Position numbers and translations under genes: made by a program | Part shown: positions 1 through 7,243 of the stretch, piece by piece | Numbering within the stretch: the first letter of the stretch is position 1 | How the letters are laid out: every line of letters begins with the position of its first letter | Origin: Cudoniella acicularis | Lineage: Eukaryota; Ascomycota; Leotiomycetes; Helotiales; Helotiaceae | Assembly (NCBI GenBank): GCA_013054445.1 | Contig: JAAMPI010001777.1 | Location: 1-10,595, forward strand | Direction: 5' to 3' | Length of the DNA stretch: 10,595 bases | Notes under the pieces: model-generated | The model's input: only the letters and a program-made list of their open reading frames with translations | Databases searched by the model: none | Told to the model about the DNA's origin: nothing

Positions 1-1
1 G

Positions 2-355
2 ATCTTCCCTTACTAGGAGACTTTAGGGGATAAGAAAGACAAGTATATCTTTATAGAAGATAGGGCAAAAGTGTATAAAGGCCACGCGAGACTTCTAAGA
101 TTAAATATAGGAATTAGAGGATTTAACTAGCTACTATCATCACCGGATTTAAATCCTATTAAAAAGGTCTAGCGTTAGATAAAAGAAGAGCTTAAAAAGC
201 TGCTATATATACCGACTAAGATCGAGGATTTAAAGCGGGAAATATAAATTCTCTAGGGTAGAGTAGATCTAAAAGACTTTAGGTAATATACTAAACGTCT
301 TACTTATAAAATAGAAGACGTTATTATAGTCTAGGGGAGAGCAACTATTTATTAA
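2..355 (+). pseudogene. 3' end of a RIP-mutated Tc1/mariner-type transposase
   Basis: One frame runs from the window edge to TAA at 353-355 and keeps clear homology across eight internal stops (14, 128, 170, 176, 245, 254, 284, 332). The signature of the DDE domain C-terminus is present: ED at 56-61 and SPDLNPI at 140-160, followed by a K codon (161-163) where the family has the third catalytic acid, 34 codons after the Asp of ED. This Glu-to-Lys change (GAA to AAA) and the stops replacing Trp or Gln are all C-to-T/G-to-A changes, as RIP makes. The family catalyses cut-and-paste transposition at TA sites. This copy cannot be active. The N-terminal half lies outside the window and no terminal inverted repeat could be identified. 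Confidence 0.85.
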
Positions 356-600
356 AGGATTCGGATAAAAAGGAGGCTAAATAGTTATATATTTTAAGCG
401 CTAGGCGTTTATATAAATAAAATCAGAAAAATAAGCTATTAACTTTAGTTTAGTATAATTTAAATATAAAGTTAGTCTTTAGAATAGTTTTAATTTTAAT
501 TACGTGGTTATTTTGTTATTTTTATTAGAAGTAAGGGTAAAAGGCCGGATTTTGGTAGGCATCGCTTAAAAAATAGGTCCGTGAGTAATAAGCATAACTC
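356..600. other. AT-rich, RIP-like sequence after the transposase
   Basis: This is very TA-rich sequence with stops in every frame. It probably holds the 3' non-coding end of the Tc1/mariner element and whatever flanks it. I could not place a terminal inverted repeat or a TA target duplication. Confidence 0.4.
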
Positions 601-1230
601 TTACTAATAGAGGGTATGAGTCGAGCACTGTATAGCCGCTTTCACCAGGGAACTTCCTGCGCGGCGTGACTCGCTTGGTAGTAACAGCACGAGCTGGGCA
701 CTGCTACAGCCCCTCCTACGGCTTCCCGTTTAAGCAGGTTACCGGCATACTTAGGGGGAGATGAGCTGGTCGCCGGTGTAATTCTCTGCCTCAATCTATC
801 TCGAGCCATCCTCTTGCAGATTAGTTGATCTACCCAGTTTGACCCCTACCCAGCTGGATCCTCTGCCTTGTTTGTTCGTAAAGCTCTGGTACTAATACGA
901 TCCTAGCTGACTAGGATTTATACGAATCTCTTAGTGTCACTAGAATATTACTCGTAGTGCGACCCCTCGCTGACGCTCCACTGCCGCTGGAACCACTGTA
1001 TTCTTCCGCGCTTTCGTGTCGGCAGGGTGTCACGTTTCTGTACCTCGCTGCCTTGCCGTTATAAGACAGTAAGGTGAAAGTCGGATTAGTAGTATAGAAG
1101 AAGGTAGTTGTCACGAACGCTTACCATGTGCAGGCCCAGGCCTGAGGCTCGGCTGCGACCAATGGGAACGGCACAGAGAACCAGGGTCCTAAGTCAAAGG
1201 GATCACGTAATAAGTCACATGACATAAGCA
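600..1230 (-). mobile_element. Unassigned GC-richer island, possibly LTR or retroelement fragment
   Basis: The base composition changes sharply from the TA-rich sequence on both sides. Read on the minus strand the island begins near 1224 with TGTCATGTGAC, a TG start of the kind LTRs have, and it sits where the monooxygenase fragment stops. No matching CA end or convincing 5-bp target duplication was found. A 67-codon minus frame (1114-911) lies inside but resembles nothing I know. A 7-bp perfect inverted repeat with a 4-base loop lies at 900-917. Possible identities are a solo LTR, a 5' LTR with leader, or the 5' end of another retroelement. The identity is a guess; the compositional boundary is seen. 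Confidence 0.3.
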
Positions 1231-1269
1231 GATAGACAGGATACTATATTCTATATTTAATACTATTAA

Positions 1270-1712
1270 ATTATTTTATTTATTAAGCAATATTTAGCTA
1301 TTATATTAAAACTAGAGATTTTAAAGGTAGACTCAGAATTATTAAGGATAATTATATTATTAATAATTAAAGGAGGTGAGAAGGGGGACGTTAGCGGTAA
1401 GAGAGCGGGTATGGATTATTAGTAGCGTGAAGTTATCTCTAGGGGAAGGATAATAGGTTTAGAGTTAAAGTTAGGCCTGTAATAATAAGCTTTTTGTAGG
1501 TGAAAGACGTGTCCGATTCTATTGAGGCGGTCTAGACTTTGTTAGCTTTAGTAACGTGTTTAACGTGGCTATTGAAAATGATTCGGTCCTGGAGTGTCTT
1601 TCCTGAGAACACTTTGTGGGTTGAGAAGGTTTCTAAGTAAGCGGTAACGTGGGATCCGGGGAAGTAGCTATGGAACATTTCGTCCTTTGAGGGTGTCTCC
1701 ATGGGGTAGCAA
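1270..1712 (-). pseudogene. FMO-like flavin monooxygenase fragment
   Basis: Minus-strand frames read like the middle of a fungal flavin-dependent (FMO-like) monooxygenase. The order is YPMETPSKDEMFHSYFPG and then VTAYLETF (about 1712-1620), then a strand ending KLIITGLT (about 1465-1495), then IIHTRSL in a second frame (1419 downward). A weaker third segment ends SSFNIIAKYCL, at the position of the second Rossmann strand and helix (about 1290-1350). In the family this region lies between the FAD- and NADPH-binding motifs. The fragment has TAG at 1532-1534, TAG at 1439-1441, TAA at 1433-1435 and at least two frameshifts. Both the FAD-binding N-terminus and the C-terminal third are missing. Its upstream end is fused to the NACHT pseudogene; its downstream end stops at the island around 1230. 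It is non-functional. Family assignment is from motif recognition. Confidence 0.65.
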
Positions 1713-2983
1713 GTTGTATATGTCCCTTTGTAACGTCTTCAACATGACTTGTAGCGATCGTGAGAATATGGCATGGTGGATCGCGCTACATCCAAAGGGA
1801 AATATTACGGAATGCAGTGGGTCAATTAAGTAATCTTTCGCTGATTGGTGAATCAAATAGAAAAAATCTCCACGTATAGTAAGAAAGGAGCCGTAAGTCT
1901 CTGCAATCTTTACAATAAACTAGGCGTTGTCTGAAATATGTCCAGGCAGGCTAGATAAAATACCTAGCTTACGTAAGTAAAGCGGGCGATATGTAAGTGT
2001 CGCTGTTGAAAGCACGAACTGGCAGAGCTCTATGTTCCCACGCTTCAAACTTTAAACCTGCTGGATCATCCGATCATATAGTCGTACTAAATCGGTCGGT
2101 GTTTCGTCGAGTACTTGTAAGATATCCCAACTATGCACATCTTGGAGCTCCTTGTAAACGAGAGCTACCTAAAGGAAAGTCCCATTGGCCATTCGACTCA
2201 TACCGTCTCGGACGTCGCCTCGCAGTACGTCATTGTGTTGTAAGGATGCGAGTCTCGACAGCCTATAGTCAATATACATATCGACCACTTGAGATACCTG
2301 AGTTGCATTCAGCTCGAGGCTCAGGCTTATCCTTGCATCACCAAGTCGAAGGCCCTACTCGATATCCGGTCTGTTGCGACTAAACACGATAAATTTAACG
2401 TGTTAGGATGCAACTACATTGTGAACAATAAAGTCCAAGAGCTGTAGTAGTCCTGTCTCGCACTCGTTAAGCGCATGGACTATCACGTACGCCCCTACTT
2501 AAACACGGATTATGGAACATATCTCTAAGAATCTCGGAGAAGTAGTAGAATGAATTGCCGTCCTCAAAGAGTGGCCAACCTACGTAATCGTATTTCTTCC
2601 ACACGCGTGAAATGAGTTGTAGTTGCTAGGCAAGGAGAAGATAGATCAACCCTCTCAGCACAGCCGTGGCGGTATTTACCTGCGCGTCGGTGGCCTGGCA
2701 GAAGAAGGAGAGCAGACCGGAGCCGCAGTTGCTGCTAGTTCCGCGACAGCTCTTGGATGATTCCTATTAACAGCGTCGTCTTGCCCTTTCCAGGGTCTCC
2801 TTTCACCCAGAGCAGTCGGCTGTGTTCGTCGTCGCGCCATTGCCGAAAATCATCGTGGTTGAGAATCCACCACCAGGAAACATCCAGCAGGCCGCCCTTA
2901 GTCTATTCGATATGTGCTATATCATCGCACGGGTCAGTTAAGTGTAAGTCTTTAAGGCACTATTGATCTTCTCTTTTTAACTA
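1700..2983 (-). pseudogene. NACHT-domain STAND NTPase (fungal NLR-like) pseudogene
   Basis: The minus strand matches the fungal NACHT/NWD family over about 425 codons. In order: EDQ*CLKDLHLTDP (2971 downward); TKGGLL before the NACHT; Walker A GDPGKGKT (2800-2777); an LSFFCQATD strand; a Walker B-like segment YVIVHALNEC (2489-2460), where the usual two Asp are His and Asn; FIVFSRNRPDIE (sensor strand); helical-domain text with LYDRMIQQ; and HQSAKDYL with FSRSLQVM. Such proteins act as cytoplasmic NTP-driven switches in heterokaryon incompatibility or innate recognition. At least nine in-frame stops (2960, 2903, 2735, 2626, 2403, 2355, 2169, 2052, 1920) and two frameshifts (near 2734 and 2490) inactivate it. 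Most stops are TAG/TAA at Trp or Gln positions, as RIP would give. No C-terminal WD40, ankyrin or TPR repeats follow: the reading passes straight into monooxygenase sequence near 1705. The N-terminal effector domain is not recognisable. Confidence 0.85.
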
Positions 2984-3240
2984 CACCGAGGTCGATTCTT
3001 AAAGCACCTAGTGGATGTCTTAAAGAAGCCTGAGCTCTTAGTTTTTCATAGTATCGAAAAGCTATTCAAGAACAAACCTAATTTATTGAGAATTATATTC
3101 CCTAGAATCCTATCGCACAGCATTTTCGATGGCTTTGATGCTTTTGAGGTTACCGTCCCAGTCGGCAAGCTTAATAATGTCCTAGAAGAAAATAAGGGCT
3201 TGGTTTCGGTAGTATAAGCATATACTCTTCATCTATATAT
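2984..3240 (-). other. Possible N-terminal extension of the NACHT gene; open on both strands
   Basis: A minus frame from about 3215 is Ser/Thr/Lys-rich (KPLFSSRTLLSLPTGTVTSK and onward), has one TGA at a plausible Trp position, and ends at about 2977 in a frame different from the NACHT frame. The plus strand is also open here for 68 codons (3011-3217). Neither product is recognised. Position favours the minus reading as an effector or linker region of the NACHT pseudogene, needing an intron or a frameshift to connect. This is weak. Confidence 0.25.
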
Positions 3241-3528
3241 AAGAAGTGCTTTATAGAGGTTCACGATTTTTTTTTCAAATTTAGATCGCAGTCCTACCGA
3301 GGATCCCTAATCGATTATGCTCTCTTAGAGAAGGAGATCTAATAAGCTGTAATACTAATTCATCCTAGAGATAACATAAACAAGCCCCTCACGGTTGGCT
3401 TTCGTCTCTATTGTTGGATTTAAGAGGATCTTCAGACGAGTTAATATTTATAATTATAAGGTCTGATGCAACGGTGTTCGAATCATTCCCATTGAGTTCA
3501 TGAGACAAAACGCTCTCGTACGCAGTTA
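3241..3528. other. No gene seen
   Basis: This is moderately AT-rich sequence with short interrupted frames on both strands and a T9 tract near 3268. I see no motif, repeat or RNA gene. Confidence 0.4.
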
Positions 3529-3945
3529 TCAATGCAGAATCGTTCGATTTGAGGTCATCGTAGGCTCGGCCCCTGCAGATGCATGAGAAGCTTGACCGAG
3601 TTGGGAGACGTCTCGTCCGGTATAGAAATCCGCACTAGAGCGAGGGATGATGTCCCAAACACATTGGTATCCTTTTCCTTCCTAGGCTTCGCCAGCTGAG
3701 AATCCTTGGCGCTATAATCTCTGCGTAACAACCTCGACAGGGTGAATTACGATGTTTCCGGAGGCATAGCGAGTGGCAGTGGTTCCTAGAATAATAGCTT
3801 GAGGTTCCAGAAATACGGTTATTAGCGCGTCAGCATGGATCGGCCCGGGATCCAGAATTTGGTGCTGAAACCTCCCTGGCTCTGTTTCTAATTTTAGCCG
3901 GCGGCAGTTGTAGTCGAGGAGCCCAAACGGGTCACCTCTTTGGAC
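3529..3945 (-). pseudogene. Unidentified decayed coding-like stretch
   Basis: One minus-strand frame stays readable for 139 codons, from just after a stop at 3946-3948 to TGA at 3529-3531, broken only by TAG at 3712-3714 and TAG at 3682-3684. Both stops would be Trp or Gln codons before a single C-to-T or G-to-A change, as in the NACHT and monooxygenase remnants next door. The product includes ILDPGPIHADALITVFLEPQ and later YQCVWDIIPRSS. It has no signal peptide or membrane segment. I do not recognise the family. No start codon or splice sites were assigned, so this may be one exon of a broken gene. Confidence 0.35.
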
Positions 3946-4606
3946 TCACTTGCTCAGCCTGGCTTAGGTTAGCTCACCCTCAACTCAGGCTATAGTAGCA
4001 AGAGCTCAGGTCCAACGACGGAAATGGAAACGTTCATGTCGACATTCCGGTGTGGGACTGCCTGTTATCGGTCTTCTACGACGCCACTCGCTCATTCATA
4101 GACATGTAAACGTCACTCACTTCCTACAAAGAGAAAACTTCTTACTACAGATTTCGCGATTCCTATTCGCTGACTTACGAAGTTTACGCCGTTTCAGTTT
4201 GAGTATGCCTAGAAAAAAAAAGAAAAAAAAGAATTCAAGCATAACTTAGTATTTTACCAGAGGCTCAAAAGCGCAAGTTAATACGAGATTCATTCCGGTC
4301 GTTTTCGTACTTAGTTACTAGCCGCACAAGAAAGCGTTGGGTTTTTACTTTAATCTTAACAACCTTTTATGGACGTCTTTACGTTAAGAATCTAACACGC
4401 TGCCAGCCTAATGCAAATAGAAGATTTTACTACACACGCACCTGGATCTAATAAGTCCCCACCCCTGAACTTAGGCCACTTCGCTTAATTCCTACCACCC
4501 TACTTTAGACCACTATAACTTTTTTATTCCTCCATTTCTATGCAAGATAATGTAGATATACTATCCCTAGATGTGTTAGAGTCTTCTGCCTTAATTTGGT
4601 AGTCCC
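3946..4606. other. No gene seen; includes a purine-rich A/G tract
   Basis: No supported coding region. A purine run consisting almost only of A with a few G lies at 4211-4230. A 65-codon plus frame (4052-4249) that runs into this tract looks incidental. The rest is unremarkable and AT-rich. Confidence 0.4.
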
Positions 4607-4663
4607 CAGTAGGCTGCGTGATGGGTAGTGGGTAGTACCCATTACCCGCGGGCTACCCACCAC

Positions 4664-4693
4664 GGTACTACCCACCCGCGGGTGGGTAGTACC
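4664..4693. repeat. 30-bp perfect palindrome
   Basis: The two 15-base halves are exact inverted copies around a central CCGCGG (4676-4681), with no spacer. It lies in the subterminal repeat block of the candidate hAT-like element. A second, 14-bp perfect palindrome (GGTACCGCGGTACC) lies at 4729-4742. Such sites could bind transposase or extrude a cruciform; this is inference. Confidence 0.9.
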
Positions 4694-4800
4694 CACGGGT
4701 GGGTGATAGTTTCTCTTACTCCTATATGGGTACCGCGGTACCGTATANATAAATATTATATAAATTATATATACTCTTCCTCCTTATATATATTCTCCTA

Positions 4801-4866
4801 GTACACGCTCTCCTTTCTTGTACACGCTCTTCTTCCTTGTGCATGCTCTTCTTCCTTATACACGCT
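4801..4866 (+). repeat. 19-bp tandem repeat, about 3.5 copies
   Basis: Units GTACACGCTCTCCTTTCTT (4801-4819), GTACACGCTCTTCTTCCTT (4820-4838) and GTGCATGCTCTTCTTCCTT (4839-4857) are followed by a partial copy ATACACGCT. They form the left internal arm of the candidate element. A run of 14 C (4878-4891) and a CT-rich tract to about 4910 follow directly. Confidence 0.85.
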
Positions 4867-5100
4867 TCCTTTCGAGTCCCCCCCCCCCCCCTCTCTCCCT
4901 CTCTCCCTCTTCGCCTGTGCTCGCCAGCTACGGATTACTCGGAGAGAATCTAGAAGCGGTTAAGGTTTAGTGTAGCGCTAGTAGCTTTAACTTTACCTTC
5001 TTATTAGGAGGGCTTAGGAGGCTGACTTTTTAAAATTAATGACTCACTTAGTACGAGCGAAGAGAGGACTCGAAGGGAAGAGTGCATGCGAAGGAGGAGG

Positions 5101-5130
5101 GTACGCGCTAGGAGGGTTCGCGCTAGGAAG
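5101..5130 (+). repeat. 15-bp direct repeat, two copies
   Basis: GTACGCGCTAGGAGG (5101-5115) and GTTCGCGCTAGGAAG (5116-5130) agree at 13 of 15 positions. They belong to the right, purine-rich arm of the candidate element and resemble the reverse complement of the left-arm units. Confidence 0.75.
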
Positions 5131-5287
5131 ATATACTAGTAGAGTATAAGAAAGGTATACTAATTAGGAGAATAATTAAAAGATTAAATAAAAGTATATC
5201 TTCATTTTTATATAGGTTCTTAGCAACCCACGGGTACCCATCGAGCATCCTACCAAGACATGAGATTTGGAGTATCCTTGAAAGAAA

Positions 5288-6850
5288 ATGGCTGCGCTTG
5301 TCCGTAACCAAACGGATCTCCTTCCACGGCGGCGAGTCCTCGATATTTTTACGGTTCTTGCATCCAGTTTGTTAATCACCTACATCGACCAGAGCTCCAT
5401 TGGAATAGCACTCCCGACCCCCGGACACGAGCTCAACTCTTCATCCACAGTTGTATAGGTCGGGACTTCGGCAATGACTGCCAACACAACCTTTCAAGTC
5501 CTTTATGGAAGACTTTCTGGTATCTTTGGTCGAAAGGTTATCATTTTGTCTGCCATACCACTGCTCGCTCTAGACGACTTGCTTTGTGGCTTCGCAAAAA
5601 CTGGAACTCAGCTTTACGCTTTCAGAGGTATTTGTGGACTAGCCAATGGCTGAATTATGGCAATAACCATGATGATTGTTTCGGATATTGTGACTCTCCA
5701 GGAGCGTGGGAAGTGAGTACACTAAACACCCGGCCAAGTGTGAGACTAACAATCATTTCGAAGGTATCAAAGTATTTTAGGTTCTTGTGTAGGACTTGGC
5801 AATATCTTGGGGCCCTTCATTGCTGCAGGATTCATACGCACTACGCCTTGAAGATACTTTTTCTTCTTTACTTGTCCGTTGGCTGGGGTTACAGGGCTTG
5901 TTATCTTTATTCTACTGCCTCCGAGTAAGATTCCAGGCAGCGGATTCAGAGAAAAGGCTGGAAAAGTCGCTACTTTGGAGTTATAACAAGCTCTGTTGCA
6001 ATTATTTTGCTATTGGTACCCATTTCTGGTCCCGGAGCGTACTTTTCAGTCCACAGTCAAATGGAGCCCACTCATCTCAGTTACGTTAATCATACCATTA
6101 ATGGCGGTACAAGCAGTTGCATCATCACTTTCCGGATTATACATCACGAAGCGGGATAGTTATGGAGAGGTGATATGGCTTGGATACTCCTGCTGGACAC
6201 TTGGTGCAGGTTTGCATTGCTTATTCAGTAGAGGTACTTCTCCTGTTGCAATCGCTTTTGTTATGATTGAAGGTTTGGGTGTTGGTTGCGTCTTCAGCCG
6301 AGTTAGATTTTCCTTAGTCTCGAATTCAAGCTGAAGTATTTTAGCACTCGTTGCAGCACAAGCACACAGCAGAAAAGAAGGCCGCGCTGTTGTTATCGGC
6401 ACTCGAAGTTTCCTCCGCTCAATGGGAGGTGCTACGGGCTTGACAATTTCTAGCAGCATCTTCTCGAATATCCTCAAACATGGGCTCCCTGTCGATGTAC
6501 CGTCGCAAATCCGGCATGATATTCTTACATCTATCTTCTCAGTTCCTGACATATCAGGAGTTTCTGATTTGACGCGAAATGGGAATTTTGACGCATATTT
6601 ATTGGCAGTTAGGGGAGTATTTATATTATGGGTTTGCTGCATTGGAACCTGTCTTTTGTTGATGGTTTTGATCAAGGATCATGGACTCAAAAGAAATGAA
6701 GATGAAAGAGGGGTAACAAACGAAGCAGGGAAATCCGCTGCTGGTCCTAACGAGGGTGGTGAAACAGATATAAGTTTGGTCGTTGAAGCTACGAGCGAAG
6801 ACGAGGAGAAGGTCCTACCATTGTCTACCACAAAGCCTGCTGTAGCTTAA
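5288..6850 (+). pseudogene. DHA2-type MFS drug-efflux transporter, inactivated
   Basis: Family text begins at ATG 5288 with TM1 (FTVLASSLLITYIDQSSIGI), then LYGRLSGIFGRK (the MFS loop motif, with Gly where Asp is usual), VTLQERGK, GEVIWLGYSCWTLGAG, FLRSMGGATGLTISSSIF and a hydrophilic tail ending at TAA 6848-6850. Such proteins are plasma- or vacuolar-membrane proton antiporters, usually 14 helices. Introns are 5713-5763 (GTGAGT, branch CTAAC) and probably 6302-6344 (GTTAGA...TTTTAG, only 43 bp). Breaks are: TAG 5456-5458 (expected Trp), TGA 5651-5653 (expected Gly), TGA 5849-5851 (expected Trp), a one-base loss near 5968, a junction near 6043-6046, and a one-base loss near 6295. At the 6043 junction GAYF runs into FQSTVKWSPLIS. 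In the family these points are separated by roughly 70-90 residues, about three helices, so an internal deletion is inferred. Relaxed decay rather than heavy RIP seems responsible. Confidence 0.85.
5713..5763 (+). other. Intron 1 of the MFS pseudogene
   Basis: The 5' splice site is GTGAGT, a CTAAC branch-like site lies at 5746-5750, and the 3' splice site is AAG. Removing it joins K to YQSILG in frame, which restores the expected GKYQ text after the LQERG loop. Confidence 0.8.
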
Positions 6851-7243
6851 CGGAATTGGTGTGTGGATGTGGAGATGCGGACTCGATTGTAGTGCCACAG
6901 AGCACTGAATCACTGATATAGCTAGTTATATACATAAAAGCGATGAAACCACTGATTACTTTGCAAGGCGATATTCTTACTCCAAAATAGCCTCCGAGGA
7001 CAGACTTCACCAAGTGGATTAGAATTTCGATATTGACATCCGATGCGAAAGCTCGTAAATTCAGTCTTATACCGGGCCGGAAGGTGGGTCCATTGACTGC
7101 CGCCGGCAAATGATAAGTACCTCAATCGCATCCACAACCCAACCCGGCTGTGTAACGAGAAGCTCATCAAAATATTATAACTCGTATCGTTCATAATCGG
7201 CTCAACAGCCAATCATCCACATAAATCTAACACAAGTTTCATC
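6851..7243 (+). promoter_or_regulatory. Intergenic region and likely promoter of the hydrolase gene
   Basis: This 393-bp gap follows the MFS stop codon. CCAAT lies at 7209-7213 (31 bp before the hydrolase ATG) and a TATA-like AATATTATAA at 7171-7180. The ATG context is CATCATGG, with A at -3 and G at +4. No coding region is seen. The promoter roles are inferred from position and motif only. Confidence 0.4.

Larger units (their letters stand above)
4607..5255. mobile_element. Candidate non-autonomous hAT-like / foldback element
   Basis: The two ends form an imperfect terminal inverted repeat. The left end CAGTAGGCTGCGTGATGGGT (from 4607) and the reverse complement of 5255-5236 agree at about 15 of 20 positions. 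Inside the left end lie many copies of GGGTAGTACCC and CCCGCGGG words, the kind of subterminal repeats I associate with fungal hAT elements; the right end keeps one CCCACGGGTACCCAT. Further in, a pyrimidine-rich arm (about 4785-4895) is loosely complementary to a purine-rich arm (about 5052-5130), including CTTTCGAGTCC against GGACTCGAAGGG and a shared GCATGC. There is no transposase, so any movement would need an enzyme from elsewhere. The 8-bp flanks (4599-4606 and 5256-5263) do not match, so the target duplication is decayed or an end is misplaced. An ambiguous base (N) is at 4748. Confidence 0.5.

Noticed and set aside
911..1114. 67-codon minus frame as a gag-like protein start
   Set aside because: It is Ser/Gly/Arg-rich and short with no zinc knuckle or recognised motif, so a retroelement protein could not be supported.
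1997..2383. 128-codon plus-strand open frame
   Set aside because: It is antisense to the NACHT remnant, whose minus frame carries recognisable family text throughout; the plus product has no family resemblance.
4801..4866. CRISPR-like regular repeats
   Set aside because: The units are contiguous with no spacers, are imperfect, and lie in fungal DNA; this is a tandem repeat.
5123..5379. Two short minus-strand frames over the MFS start
   Set aside because: They overlap the element end and the MFS N-terminus, and their products are shadow-like with no homology.
6160..6675. 171-codon minus-strand open frame
   Set aside because: It is antisense to MFS transporter sequence with clear homology on the plus strand.
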